Shown: positions 51,256 through 61,163, numbered from the stretch's first letter. The stretch: 64,000 nt of DNA from Type-B symbiont of Plautia stali (GCA_001485295.1 BBOA01000001.1:62001-126000), one strand, 5' to 3'. Numbers and translations are program-made. The notes: generated by a model not told the origin, from the letters alone.

Positions 51256-52545
51256 ATGTTTACACCTCAGGACGCCGAATTTGACCGCCAGCATATCTGG
51301 CATCCCTATACCTCGATGCGCGATCCGCTCCCCTGCTACCCCGTCGTCGCCGCACAGGGAGTACATCTGCAGCTGGCCGATGGACGCGAGCTGGTCGACG
51401 GCATGTCCTCCTGGTGGGCGGCGATCCACGGCTACAACCATCGGCGTCTTAACAAAGCGCTGCACGAGCAGATGGCGCAGATGTCGCATGTGATGTTCGG
51501 CGGCATTACGCATCCGGCTGCGGTCGCGCTCTGTCGTCAGCTGGTGGCGATGACGCCCGCCGCACTAGAGTGCGTATTTCTCGCCGATTCCGGTTCGGTA
51601 GCGGTGGAAGTAGCGATGAAAATGGCGATGCAGTACTGGCTGGGGCGCGGCGAAACGCGTCAGCAGTTTCTGACGCTACAGCGGGGCTATCACGGTGACA
51701 CCTTTGCAGCGATGTCGGTATGCGATCCCGACAACTCAATGCACAGCCTGTGGCACGGCTATCTGCCAGAGCATCACTTCGCCGCCGCGCCGCGGTGCGG
51801 CTTTGACGATCGCTGGGACGAGCGCGACGCGGATGACTTTGTGCGCCTGATTGAACTACATCACGCAAAACTGGCGGCGGTAATTCTCGAACCGATCGTG
51901 CAGGGTGCGGGCGGCATGCGTTTCTATCATCCACGCTATCTGCAGCGGGTGCGCGCCTGCTGCGACCGCTATGGCGTGCTGCTGATCGCCGATGAGATCG
52001 CCACCGGCTTCGGCCGCAGCGGCAAACTTTTCGCCTGCGAACATGCCGACGTGACGCCCGATATTCTCTGCGTCGGCAAAGCGCTGACCGGCGGCATGAT
52101 GACGCTGGCGGCGACCCTTGTTACGCGCCACGTCGCCGACGCCATCAGCAACAGCCCGGCGGGCTGCTTTATGCACGGCCCGACCTTTATGGGCAACCCG
52201 CTAGCGTGCGCCGTCGCGGCGGAGAGCCTCGCTCTGCTTAACGAAGGCCGCTGGCCGCAGCAGGTAATGCAAATTGAACGGCAGCTGCGCGATGAACTTC
52301 TGCCGCTGCGTACCGCACCGCAGGTGGCGGATGTGCGCGTACTGGGGACGATTGGCGTTGTCGAAACGCATCGTCCTGTCAATATGGCCGCGCTGCAGCG
52401 CTTTTTTGTCGAGCGCGGCGTCTGGATCCGTCCGTTTAGCTGTCTGATTTACCTGATGCCGTCCTATATCGTTACACCAGAGGCGCTGCGCCGCCTGACG
52501 CAGGCGATCGCCGAGGCGCTGAATCACAAAGCGCATTTCGCCTGA
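51256..52545 (+). CDS. bioA: BioA DAPA aminotransferase
   Basis: 429 residues, E. coli length. FDRQHIWHPYTSM, DGMSSWWAAIHGYNH, ADSGSVAVEVAMKMA, YHGDTFAAMSVCDPDNSMHS, ADEIATGFGRSGKLFACEHA and the PLP lysine in LCVGKALTGGMMTLAA are present. It transfers an amino group from SAM to KAPA. ATG 51256 begins 5 nt after the operator and has no visible ribosome site, so translation may be leaderless or use a weak site; ATG alignment with E. coli supports the start. Intact. Confidence 0.96.
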   Translation: MFTPQDAEFDRQHIWHPYTSMRDPLPCYPVVAAQGVHLQLADGRELVDGMSSWWAAIHGYNHRRLNKALHEQMAQMSHVMFGGITHPAAVALCRQLVAMTPAALECVFLADSGSVAVEVAMKMAMQYWLGRGETRQQFLTLQRGYHGDTFAAMSVCDPDNSMHSLWHGYLPEHHFAAAPRCGFDDRWDERDADDFVRLIELHHAKLAAVILEPIVQGAGGMRFYHPRYLQRVRACCDRYGVLLIADEIATGFGRSGKLFACEHADVTPDILCVGKALTGGMMTLAATLVTRHVADAISNSPAGCFMHGPTFMGNPLACAVAAESLALLNEGRWPQQVMQIERQLRDELLPLRTAPQVADVRVLGTIGVVETHRPVNMAALQRFFVERGVWIRPFSCLIYLMPSYIVTPEALRRLTQAIAEALNHKAHFA

Positions 52546-52639
52546 GGATCGCTAACGGCTGGAATTGTCTGCTGTTTTAGATAAGATGAAAGCCGTTCGC
52601 AGTGAACGGGTCCTGACAACTGACAATCGAGGAGAGAAG

Positions 52640-53116
52640 ATGCGTATTTTCAGCAATGATTTTAAAGACGACGACAAGATGCCGGAGCGCCAAGTGTTTA
52701 ATGGTATGGGCTATCAGGGCGACAATATCTCCCCGCATTTGGCATGGGACGATGCGCCGGAAGGCACCAAAAGTTTCGTCGTAACCTGTTACGATCCCGA
52801 TGCGCCGACCGGCTCAGGCTGGTGGCACTGGGTGGTGGTGAATATTCCCGCCAGCACGACGCTGCTGGAGCAAGGCGCCGGCTCAGGCGTCGCCTTGCTG
52901 CCGCCAGGCGCGCTGCAAACGCGCACCGATTTCGGCAAAACCGGCTACGGCGGCGCGGCCCCGCCGCAGGGCGAAAGCCATCGTTATATTTTTACCGTGT
53001 ATGCGCTGGATATAGAGGCGATTGAGGTGGACGCCGAGGCGAGCGGCGCGATGGTCGGCTTTAACGTGCATTTTCATGCACTGGCGAGCGCCAGCATCAC
53101 GGTGAAATATTCGTAA
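52640..53116 (+). CDS. ybhB: YbhB, PEBP-family protein
   Basis: 158 residues, E. coli length. GDNISPHLAWDDAPEGTKSF, CYDPDAPTGSGWWHWVVVNI and GGAAPPQGESHRYIFTVYAL are the ligand-pocket motifs of the phosphatidylethanolamine-binding/RKIP family (DPDxP, GxHR). Role in bacteria unknown. ATG 52640 follows GGAG by 7 nt; an in-frame start 75 nt upstream has no such site. It follows bioA in E. coli as well. Intact. Confidence 0.94.
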   Translation: MRIFSNDFKDDDKMPERQVFNGMGYQGDNISPHLAWDDAPEGTKSFVVTCYDPDAPTGSGWWHWVVVNIPASTTLLEQGAGSGVALLPPGALQTRTDFGKTGYGGAAPPQGESHRYIFTVYALDIEAIEVDAEASGAMVGFNVHFHALASASITVKYS

Positions 53117-53154
53117 GGGCACGCCATCAGCGGCGTCGTTACGCCAGCGATCAA

Positions 53155-54069
53155 TGGCGGATTTGCGCTAGTTCCGCCTCGCTTAGGCCGGTCGCTTCCT
53201 AAGCGGAGTAGCCCGTCACGCCTATCTACAGCAGGCGACGCGCGACTTCAAGCTTGCCTCCTAACGGCCAAGCTGAATGCCTTTTTCTATGCCTTTCTAT
53301 TCAAGTTATTCTGCAATCGTTATCAATGCGTCCCCCTGTTGCGGCATCCGCTATGCCAGTTTGCAAACAAAAGTATTGGCGTCTGTAGTTTCGCCCACCT
53401 GAATCATATAGTGTACTAGCGATATCATCTGCGCTGAAGAGTGATATCCGGCCAGCAGAACCGTCGCCAGCTTTTCGATCATTTCTGACAGATCGCGTTG
53501 ATGAATGTGCTTTTGCAGCAGCGTCAGCGCGGCCATGGTGCGATGACAGGCGATCTCCTCGTCGGGAGGGAATAACTGTGACGTCCACCGGCGGAAAAGC
53601 GGCGCTGTAGATCTTTGCCGTCAGCGCAGAATCGCTAAACTCATCCAGCCAGCAGGTTGACTAAGGATAAGGGCTGCGCTTACCGACGTAGAACAGACTT
53701 GTATCACCAGCGGCAGCTTGTTATGGCCTACATCCAGATAGCGCTGCATGGCTGCCACCGCGTAGCGCAGCAGCCTGAACGCCATATGCTTGTCCGGCGT
53801 ATACTGATGCTCAATCAAAACATGAATATAGCTGCTATCGCCAGCGGCGGTTTTCAGGCTATAGAGCACGTCACTCAAATATTGACGCAGATTGTCTTCG
53901 ACAAAGGAGACGGACTCCAGCTTCAGCATGCTGAGATCGCAGACGGCGCGCAGGTCGGGCGGAAGGTAGATCAACATAAAATCGCGGGCGATGTCTGGCT
54001 GAGCGAGAAACTGCTGGAAAGCAGCGTCGTGCGGCGTGGAGGTGTGGAGGTGCGGTTTTTCTTCTTCAT
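53155..54069 (-). pseudogene. Rpn-family recombination-promoting nuclease (YhgA-like), broken
   Basis: Reads [93 protein letters not shown], then after a shift [40 protein letters not shown] and a C-terminal tail. These are the PD-(D/E)XK Rpn/transposase-like proteins that occur in several copies in enterobacteria. At least three shifts break it; the catalytic DLS and EHQ parts lie in the first half. Confidence 0.85.
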
Positions 54070-54188
54070 CGTTCCTGACTCCGAAAAAAACAATCCGCCT
54101 ATCCTGTCACAGCCTGAAAAACGCAATATTGATCTGGCCGCGGCGTCGTGACCTTAAAATGCGTGCGGGGCCGCAGTCCCGCATCGTT

Positions 54189-55187
54189 TTAATCCAACGC
54201 GTGGATGACGACCCACATCGGCCCTTGGCCCACCGCGTAACGCGCCAGCGGCGTTAGCAAGCCCTGCGACTCGTCGATGCGGTACACTTCGATATGGTGC
54301 GACTTCTGCCCCGCCGCCACCAGATAGCGGCCGCTATAGTCGATATTAAAGCCGCGCGGCTGGGTTTCTGTCGGCTGATAGCCTTCGATGGTCAACAGTA
54401 CACCATCTTCGCTGACGCTGAAGACCGTAATAGTGCTGCTAGTACGATCGCAGGCGTAGAGGAAGCGGCCGTTGGGCGTTAGATGAATATCGGCTCCCCA
54501 GCGCATCTCATTAAAGCCCGGCGGCATCATATCCAGCGACTGCACGCGCGATACCTCTCCATAGGCGTTATTCAGTGCCCAGACGTCGACGGTGCTGTCC
54601 AGCTCGTTGACGCAGTAAGCGTAGCTGCCGTTGGGATGAAACGCCATATGGCGCGGGCCCGCGCCCTCGACCGTGGTCACCTGCGCCTGCACGCGCGGCG
54701 CCAGCATGCCGTCGGCGCCCAGAGAGTAGAGGCAAATGCGATCCTGCTTCAGCGCCGGCACGAACAGCGTTTGGTTAGCGTTGTCGATATTGGCGGAGTG
54801 ACAGCCGTCCAGCTCGCGGATAACCTGAGTTGGCGCCTGGGGCAGGCCATCTTCGCCGATCGGACTAATGCTGACGCAGGCGTCGTTATAGGAGCCGCAA
54901 AACAGGTAGCTGCCAGCGCGATCGGTGGAAATATGGGTCGGGCTGCCCGGCAGCGGCGCTTCGCCCGCTTCGCTCAGCGTGCCGTCGGCGGCAATGCGAA
55001 ACGCCAGCACTCGGAAGTTCGGCCGCACGCCAACATAGAGAAAATCTTTCTTCGGGCTAACCACCACAGGCTGAACTTGGCCGGAGACGTCCGTCACCTG
55101 CAACAGCGAAAGTGCGCCCTCTTCATGTAACCGCCACGCGTGGATCTGCTGGCTCTCGGGACTGGCGGTATAAACGACTTGTTTCAT
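54189..55187 (-). CDS. pgl: 6-phosphogluconolactonase
   Basis: 332 residues of the seven-bladed beta-propeller lactonase family (YbhE type). Repeated blade motifs ([86 protein letters not shown]) and length match E. coli Pgl. It hydrolyses 6-phosphogluconolactone in the pentose phosphate pathway. Intact, divergent from dead ybhA. Confidence 0.96.
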   Translation of the reverse strand: MKQVVYTASPESQQIHAWRLHEEGALSLLQVTDVSGQVQPVVVSPKKDFLYVGVRPNFRVLAFRIAADGTLSEAGEAPLPGSPTHISTDRAGSYLFCGSYNDACVSISPIGEDGLPQAPTQVIRELDGCHSANIDNANQTLFVPALKQDRICLYSLGADGMLAPRVQAQVTTVEGAGPRHMAFHPNGSYAYCVNELDSTVDVWALNNAYGEVSRVQSLDMMPPGFNEMRWGADIHLTPNGRFLYACDRTSSTITVFSVSEDGVLLTIEGYQPTETQPRGFNIDYSGRYLVAAGQKSHHIEVYRIDESQGLLTPLARYAVGQGPMWVVIHALD

Positions 55188-55343
55188 ACATTCTCCTTGT
55201 TCGCAGCCTGTCTGTATTATGTCAGTGGCTCACTGAGCCTGTTTTACCACAGTGAGCCGAAGTGATCGTGCCCTGCTTTTGTCTCAGGATCGCGCCCGGG
55301 TGTAGACTCGATGCCTCGTTAATTCCTTCAGACGGAATGAGTC

Positions 55344-56155
55344 ATGGGCTATCGCATAATCGCCCTCGACCTCGACGGCACCCTGCTGACGCCCGCTAAA
55401 ACTATCCTGCCCCAGTCGATCGAGGCGCTGAAACGCGCGCGGCAGGCGGGTGTCAAGGTAGCTATCGTCACCGGGCTCACTAATGCGCCATCCACCCTTT
55501 TTATCAGGCGCTAGAGCTAGATACACCCGCAATCTACCGTAATGGCACCTATTTGTAGGATTATTCATCGAAAAAGTGTTGGCTGCAGATTCGCTGGATA
55601 AAGACTAGGCGCGGCGCGTGATTGAGATGCTGGATGAGCAACAGATTCACGGTCTGCTCTACGTCGAGGATGCGATGCTCTATCTATCAGACGCCGACCG
55701 GCCACGTGACGCGCACGCTGAAACGCTGAAATGGGCGGAGTCGCTGCCGCCGCATCAGCGTCCGCTGTTTGTTCAGGTGCCGAATCTAGCGCATGCAGCG
55801 CGCGACGCGTAATCCATCTGGAAGTTCGCGCTCTCCCATGAATAAATTAGCGAACTGCAGCAGTTTGCGACGCGCGTAGAAGCGGAGCTGGGGCTGTTGT
55901 GCGAATGGTCGTGGCACGATCAGGGGGATATCGCGCCGCGCGGCAACAGCAAAGGCAAGCAGCTGGCGGAGTGGATCGCCCCACTGGGCCTCAGCATGGC
56001 CTTCGGCGACAACTACAACGATCTCAGTATGCTGGCGTCGGGCTGTGCGTGGCAATGGGCAACGCCGACGAGACGATCAAAGCGCGCGTGAAGCTGGTGA
56101 TCGGCACCAACCTAGAGCCTAGCATCGCCGAAATTATCGAGCGGCAGCTGCTGTA
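55344..56155 (+). pseudogene. ybhA: YbhA HAD phosphatase, broken
   Basis: From ATG 55344: MGYRIIALDLDGTLLTPAKT (HAD motif I), SIEALKRARQAGVKVAIVTG, then shifts and stops; VIEMLDEQQIHGLLYVEDAM, SLPPHQRPLFVQVPNLAHAA, LAEWIAPLGLSMAFGDNYND (motif IV) and the end LEPSIAEIIERQLL. At least four indels and several TAG. YbhA is a Cof-type phosphatase active on pyridoxal phosphate and sugar phosphates in E. coli. Confidence 0.92.
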
Positions 56156-56164
56156 ATCAGGCGG

Positions 56165-57053
56165 TGACTGATACGCTTTCAATCTGGGCATAGAGCCACT
56201 AATCCGGCCGAATGCACAGCTTATTCCGCGCCCAATGCGTATCGAGCTGTGCTGCGGCGGCCGCAGCGCCAGCGAGACATCCACCGAAGCAATGCGGATG
56301 CGCAACGGTGTTTTCACCGGATAGTTAACCCGGCTCACCTAGATATGCTGGTCGCCCAGCGACAGAGCGCTCATCGAATAGTCGGGATGATGCTCCAGCA
56401 CCTGCACGCGCAGCACGCTGGCTAGCTCGTTCACTGGCAGCTAGGAGCGTATTGCGCTGCTGCTTCAGACCTTATCCAGCAGGTCGAACGCCTTGACGCC
56501 GCCGCGCTCGAGCACCAGCACGTTTTCCGCCAGCTGCAAATCTCATCCAGACTTGTGCACCGGGATCTTTACCTGCTTTGCCAACTTCTGCAGATAGGGC
56601 ATCAGCTCGCGCTGGCGCGGCAGATCGAGCGAGGCGAGTGGCTCGTCCATCAGGAGAATATCGGGCGCGCTCAGTAGCGTGAGGCGATCCAGCAGTTTTT
56701 CCAGCCCGAGCAGCGCCACCAGCGCCCCGAACTGCCCTTTCATCGCGGGCGACATGCCGTAGTGCAGATTGCCGCGCACCCGATAGTTCAGAAACAGCAG
56801 CGCGTCCTGAAGCACATAGCAGACAAAGCGTTTTCCGGCAGCAGCATCACCCCTTTTTCCACGTCAAGCAGCAGGCGATTATTGAGCGAAATGGTGCCGC
56901 GCTGGGACTACGTCAGCCCGCTGATGGCGTTGATCAGCGAGGTTTTGCCCGCGCCGGAGACGCTGCACACCGCGGTAATACTCTTCGCCGGGACCTGCGG
57001 TCGATATCAAGCTGGTGCTCGCCCAGCTGCTGGGAAAAGTCCAGTTTTAGCAT
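56165..57053 (-). pseudogene. modC: ModC molybdate ABC ATPase, broken
   Basis: Begins ATG 57053 MLKLDFSQQLGEHQLDID, then shifted VFGVSGAGKTSLINAISG (Walker A), [54 protein letters not shown] (Walker B) and [11 protein letters not shown]. The C-terminal molybdate-sensing (TOBE) domain is present only as shifted debris. Upstream genes modB and modA are also dead. Confidence 0.9.
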
Positions 57054-57455
57054 CGGAGGCGTCCATCCTTTTGCAGCCCCAGAGCGCTAGCCGTTCAGAT
57101 ATGAGTAAGGAGAGCAGCGCTAGCGCGATGGCGATAACGCAGAGTCGCGCCCTCTACGCCCGGCATTTCGATCAAGGTAAACATCGCCAGCGGCAGCGTG
57201 CGTGTCTCGTTCGGTATATTGGAGACAAAGGTAATGGTGGCGCCGAACTCGCCTAGCGAACGGAACGGGCAAAGGCCAGCACGGTGCCGACGATAATGCC
57301 GGGCTGCGGCAGCATGATAGTGAAAAAGACGCGCCAGCGCCCGGCGCCTAGCGGGCGCATCGCCTGCTCCAACCGCGGTTCGACCGCTTCCAGCGCCAGC
57401 CGAATAGCACGCACCATCAGCGGAAAGGCGAGCGCCGCCCCAGCGAGGGAGAAAC
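57054..57455 (-). pseudogene. modB: ModB molybdate permease, fragment
   Basis: Shifted frames give GAALAFPLMVRAIRLALEAV, EPRLEQAMRPLGAGRWRVFF, PQPGIIVGTVLAFARSLGEF and GATITFVSNIPNETRTLPLA, the C-terminal two-thirds of ModB including the EAA-like loop. The first membrane segments are missing because modA sequence runs straight into it. Confidence 0.87.
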
Positions 57456-57942
57456 CGTCTCCTAGGCGCCCAGCTTTTGCAACGCTTCCTCCGCGTATAT
57501 GCTTGCCGGAATATGGTCGGGATCGCCTACGGCCAGACGCTCGCCTTTCAGCAGGCTTTTCCAGTCGGTCTGTTCATTCAGCGTTACGGGTTGGGGCGCT
57601 GTAGCTACGCAGCGCCACCAGCACCAGCTCGTTGCCGAGCAGCGTTACACGTGTGGATTCGTCCATGCTCTTTTGCGATACCGCGTCATCCATCCACTGT
57701 TGTTGATCCGAAGAGATGAATAGATCGGCGGGCGCGCTCTGCTCGATCTGGCGCGCCACTGTGAACGAGGAAGCAAACGACGACATCCCCTCAATGTCGG
57801 TCTTCTTTTTATAATGCGTCGCAATCTCCTGCAGCGTGTTGGTCAGCGATGCGGCGGCGAAGACGGTGACTTTTTCGCGGCCACGGCCTAGCCGGCCAGC
57901 GTGACGCTTAGCGCGACGGCGATGCCCCAGCGGGTTGATCAT
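57456..57942 (-). pseudogene. modA: ModA molybdate-binding protein, truncated
   Basis: Starts ATG 57942; a TAG and shift lie in the signal peptide. Then KVTVFAAASLTNTLQEIATH, SSFTVARQIEQSAPADLFIS, SDQQQWMDDAVSQ, TLLGNELVLVALRS, and in another frame WKSLLKGERLAVGDPDHIPA, SIYAEEALQKLGA, TAG for Trp, ETV, after which modB sequence begins. The last 60-80 residues are gone. The ModE operator upstream survives. Confidence 0.9.
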
Positions 57943-57969
57943 AATGACATGGGTTTTCTCCTATTTTTG

Positions 57970-57993
57970 CGTTGTATAGGAGATGATACAACG
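57970..57993 (-). promoter_or_regulatory. ModE operator upstream of dead modA
   Basis: CGTTGTAT-8-ATACAACG is a perfect 8+8 dyad, close to the ModE consensus CGnTATAT..ATATAnCG, and sits 28 bp before the modA start codon. Molybdate-bound ModE would repress modABC here. Confidence 0.8.
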
Positions 57994-58053
57994 CACGTTC
58001 GGGGAGCGTGATAAAATTATCGGCAGGAAAAGAAGAAGGTTGAGCAGACACAA

Positions 58054-58078
58054 TAAAAACGCCCGCTTGAGCGGGCGT
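58054..58078 (-). terminator. Terminator after acrZ
   Basis: On the minus strand ACGCCCGC-TCAA-GCGGGCGT is an 8-bp perfect stem followed by TTTTTATTG, immediately after the acrZ stop. Confidence 0.88.
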
Positions 58079-58085
58079 CGTAAAA

Positions 58086-58238
58086 TCAACGGGTGGAGCG
58101 TGAAGCGTGCTCGCGTCGGCCAAATTTCGAGATGACGTTGAACATCTCGCCCAAGCCGTAGATCAGGCCTAGCATAATCGCTATCACCACCGGCACCATA
58201 ATCACCGTCATGGTAAGACTTTTCATGAATTCTAGCAT
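58086..58238 (-). CDS. acrZ: AcrZ small efflux-pump partner
   Basis: 50 residues: [50 protein letters not shown]. One bent membrane helix with MVPVV and LGLIYGLGE as in E. coli AcrZ (49 residues). AcrZ binds AcrB and widens the range of drugs exported. Start ATG 58238; the frame is open upstream but without support. Located between modA and modE as in E. coli, with its own terminator. Intact, although the local EmrAB-type pump is dead. Confidence 0.92.
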   Translation of the reverse strand: MLEFMKSLTMTVIMVPVVIAIMLGLIYGLGEMFNVISKFGRREHASRSTR

Positions 58239-58381
58239 AGAAATCTCACTCAGAAAAGAAAAAAAGTGATTGTAACGTCTAAAGAAAAAACACACTGCCC
58301 TTTTCATGCTTTTACTTTTTTTTACTTTTTACACCCGGCACCGCTATGATCGCTATATTTCCCCCTTTCTGGAGCGCCGCT

Positions 58382-59164
58382 ATGCAGGCTGAACTTTCCC
58401 TTACTATCCGGCTGCAGCAAAAGCTGTTGGCTGATTCGCGCCGTATGGCGTTACTGAAGCGCATTCGCGAAACCGGCTCTATCAGCCAAGGCGCAAAGCT
58501 GGCGGGTATCAGCTACAAAAGCGCTTGGGACGCCATCAATGAGATGAACCAGCTAGCGGACGAAACGCTGGTGGAGCGCGCTACCGGCGGCAAAGGCGGC
58601 GGCGGCGCGCAGCTGACGCGCTACGGCGAGCGGCTGATCCAGCTGTTTCAGCTGCTGGAGCAGATCCAGCAAAAGGCGTTCGACGCGCTGCAAAACGATT
58701 CGGTGCCGCTTGACAGCCTGCTGGCGACTATCGCCCGCATCTCGCTGCAGACCAGCGCGCGCAACCAGCTGTTCGGCACCGTGGTGGTCCATGACGATCA
58801 GCATGTGGTGCAGCATCTGCAGGTGCGGCTGGCCGACGGCGCCACCCAGCTCAACGTTGCGCTGACGCAGCGCAGCGTCGAGCGCCTGCAGCTGGAGCCA
58901 GGCAAAGAGGTGTTGGTTCTGATCAAAGCGCTGTGGATTCAGGTGAGCCGCGAAGCGTCTCAGTCGGACAACCAGCTGCGCGCGCAGATCGGCCAGATTG
59001 AGCCTAGCGAGCAGATGAGCGAGGTGCTGATGACTCTGCCGAGCGGCGAAACCCTCTGCGCCATCCTGCTTAATCAGCAGGTCGAGCATCTGAATTTGCA
59101 GCCCGGCGACAGCGTGACGGCTAGCTTTAACGCCGAACACGCGATTATTGCCACGTTGCTTTAG
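58382..59164 (+). CDS. modE: ModE molybdate-responsive regulator
   Basis: About 260 residues, E. coli length. N-terminal winged helix (RRMALLKRIRETGSISQGAK, GISYKSAWDAINEMNQLADE, RATGGKGGGGAQLTRYGERL) and two C-terminal Di-MOP molybdate domains (SARNQLFGTVVVHDD, LQLEPGKEVLVLIKA; LNLQPGDSVTASFN). It represses modABC and activates moa and molybdoenzyme genes. ATG 58382 has GGAG 8 nt upstream; the in-frame start at 58346 does not. Ends in TAG. Intact although modABC is dead. Confidence 0.94.
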   Translation: MQAELSLTIRLQQKLLADSRRMALLKRIRETGSISQGAKLAGISYKSAWDAINEMNQLADETLVERATGGKGGGGAQLTRYGERLIQLFQLLEQIQQKAFDALQNDSVPLDSLLATIARISLQTSARNQLFGTVVVHDDQHVVQHLQVRLADGATQLNVALTQRSVERLQLEPGKEVLVLIKALWIQVSREASQSDNQLRAQIGQIEPSEQMSEVLMTLPSGETLCAILLNQQVEHLNLQPGDSVTASFNAEHAIIATLL

Positions 59165-59216
59165 GGGGCACGCCATGATTTAACTTCGTCGACGACTCTA
59201 GCCATAATTCTTTCTT

Positions 59217-60050
59217 ATGGTCTTATTACAAATTTCGCAAGGCGCGTTTCGTCTTAGCGACATCCGTTTACTCAATCTGAACGATTTACGGCTGCCGTGC
59301 GGCCAGAGTTGGGCCTTCGTCGGCGCCAACGGCAGCGGTAAATCGTAGCTGGTGCCGGAAAAGGCACGTTCGAGAGCCGCTTCGCCCGTCCGATGCGCCT
59401 GTCGCTGGAACAAGCTGCAAAAACTGGTTAAGCGACCTTGGACCAAGCGCTGGTGGCACAGCTGGCGCACAGCGAGCAGCTGGAGGGCATGGCGCTGCCG
59501 GAACCGGACGTCCCCGATCAACTTCCGCAGCTAGCGGAGGATACGCCACGCGTCAGCCTGCGCAACGACTTGGTCTCTTATAACGATAAAGGCGATAATT
59601 AACTGGCTGAGCTGGCAGGTCAACGCAGACGAACAATGGCAGATTATCGGACCGAACGGCGCTGGCAAGTCGACTCTGTTGAGCCTGATGACCGGCGATC
59701 ACCCTCAGAGCTGCAGCAACGACCTTACGCTGTTCGGTATCCGGCACGGCAGCGGCGAAACCATCTGGGATATCAAACAGCATATCGGCTACGTCAGCAG
59801 TAGCCTGCACCTCGACTATCGCTTCAACGTGCGCACCGTGATCCTTTCCGGCTTCTTCGACTCTATCGCTCTCTATCAGGCGACGTCGGAACGACAGAAG
59901 GCACTGGCACGGCAGTGGCTGGCGCTGCTCGGCATGAATAACGCGCTGGCCGACGCGCCCTTCCATAGCCCCTCCTAGGGTCAGCAGCGGCTGGTGCTGA
60001 TCGCCCGCGCGCTGGTGAAGCATTCCACGCTTGCGTCGCTTCGTCGATAT
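59217..60050 (+). pseudogene. modF: ModF (double ABC ATPase), broken
   Basis: From ATG 59217: [36 protein letters not shown] (Walker A), amber, then a deletion to LEQLQKL-like text, QLEGMALPEPDVPDQLPQL, and the second domain WQIIGPNGAGKSTLLSLMTG, DLTLFGIRHGSGETIWDIKQ, HIGYVSSSLHLDYRFNVRTV, ADAPFHSPS, TAG for Trp (59976), GQQRLVLIARALVKH and early loss of the end. ModF resembles ModC pairs; role unclear. The galE gene that follows in E. coli is not here. Confidence 0.9.
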
Positions 60051-60119
60051 TCTGAATCTATCGGCTAAGCTTTGTACCAACCGCAGAAGTCTACTGCTAT
60101 CAGCAGGGTTGCCTACGTT

Positions 60120-61163
60120 ATGGAAAAATTTAACCCGGTCGATCATACGCATCGCCGTTACAATCCGCTGATCGATCAGTGGGTCCTCGTTTCGCCCCAC
60201 CGTGCCAAACGTCCTTGGCAAGGCGTGCAGGAAACATCCTCGCAGGAGAAACTGCCGGCGCACGATCCCGACTGCTTCCTCTGCGCGGGCAACACACGCG
60301 CCGCTGGCGATAAGAACCCTGACTATCAAGGCACCTACGTCTTCACCAACGACTTCGCTGCGCTGATGACCGATACGCCCGAAGCGCCGGAAAGCAGCGA
60401 CGTGCTGATGCGCTGCGAAAGCGCACGCGGCACCAGCCGGGTGATCTGCTTCTCGCCGGACCACAGCAAAACCCTGCCGGAAATGTCGCTGCCCACCCTA
60501 GAAGAGGTGGTGAAAACCTGGCAGGCGCAGACCGTCGATCTCGGCCAGCACTATCCTTGGGTGCAGGTGTTTGAGAATAAAGGCGCGGCGATGGGCTGCT
60601 CTAACCCGCATCCGCACGGTCAGGTATGGGCTAACAGCTTCCTGCCCAACGAAGCGCAGCGTGAAGACGACCATCAGCGCGTCTACTACGCCGCACACCG
60701 CTTGCCGATGCTAGTGGACTACGCCGCGCGCGAGTTAGCCGACGGCAGCCGCACCGTCGTCGAGACAGAACACTGGCTGGCGGTGGTGCCCTGGTGGGCG
60801 GCCTGGCCGTTCGAGACGCTGCTGCTGTCGAAAGCTCATATCAAACACCTCACCGATCTCTCACCGGAACAGAGCGCGGATCTGGCGAAGGCGCTCAAGC
60901 AGCTGACCAGCCACTACGACAACCTGTTCCAGTGTTCTTTTCCCTACTCCATGGGCTGGCACGGCGCGCTATTTAACGGCGAAGAGAATCTACACTGGCA
61001 GCTGCACGCCCACTTTTACCCGCCGCTGTTGCGCTCGGCCACGGTGCGCAAATTTATGGTCGGCTACGAGATGCTGGCCGAAACCCAACGCGACTTGACG
61101 GCGGAACAGGCTGCGGAACGCCTGCGCGCCGTCAGCGATATTCACTTCCGCGAGACAGAATAA
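60120..61163 (+). CDS. galT: Galactose-1-phosphate uridylyltransferase
   Basis: 347 residues, E. coli length. [33 protein letters not shown] (zinc cysteines), [11 protein letters not shown], the catalytic [20 protein letters not shown] (HPH motif), [20 protein letters not shown] and [18 protein letters not shown] are intact. It swaps UMP between UDP-glucose and galactose-1-phosphate. The start is put at ATG 60120 by alignment; the frame extends 48 nt upstream into debris. Overlaps galK by one base (TAATG). Confidence 0.96.
   Translation: MEKFNPVDHTHRRYNPLIDQWVLVSPHRAKRPWQGVQETSSQEKLPAHDPDCFLCAGNTRAAGDKNPDYQGTYVFTNDFAALMTDTPEAPESSDVLMRCESARGTSRVICFSPDHSKTLPEMSLPTLEEVVKTWQAQTVDLGQHYPWVQVFENKGAAMGCSNPHPHGQVWANSFLPNEAQREDDHQRVYYAAHRLPMLVDYAARELADGSRTVVETEHWLAVVPWWAAWPFETLLLSKAHIKHLTDLSPEQSADLAKALKQLTSHYDNLFQCSFPYSMGWHGALFNGEENLHWQLHAHFYPPLLRSATVRKFMVGYEMLAETQRDLTAEQAAERLRAVSDIHFRETE

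Noticed and set aside
53301-54000. Transposase of an insertion sequence near pgl
   Set aside because: The sequence is a chromosomal Rpn-family nuclease remnant; no terminal inverted repeats or target duplication were seen.
12605-59980. TAG reassigned to Trp (genetic code change), suggested by the many Trp-to-TAG sites
   Set aside because: Intact genes still end in TAG (M20 hydrolase 17119-17121, yohD 31986-31988, modE 59162-59164), and the genes with Trp-to-TAG also carry frameshifts and deletions. Mutational bias explains it better.
59553-60464. 303-codon minus-strand ORF opposite modF and galT
   Set aside because: Antisense shadow of galT, low-complexity basic composition, no motifs.
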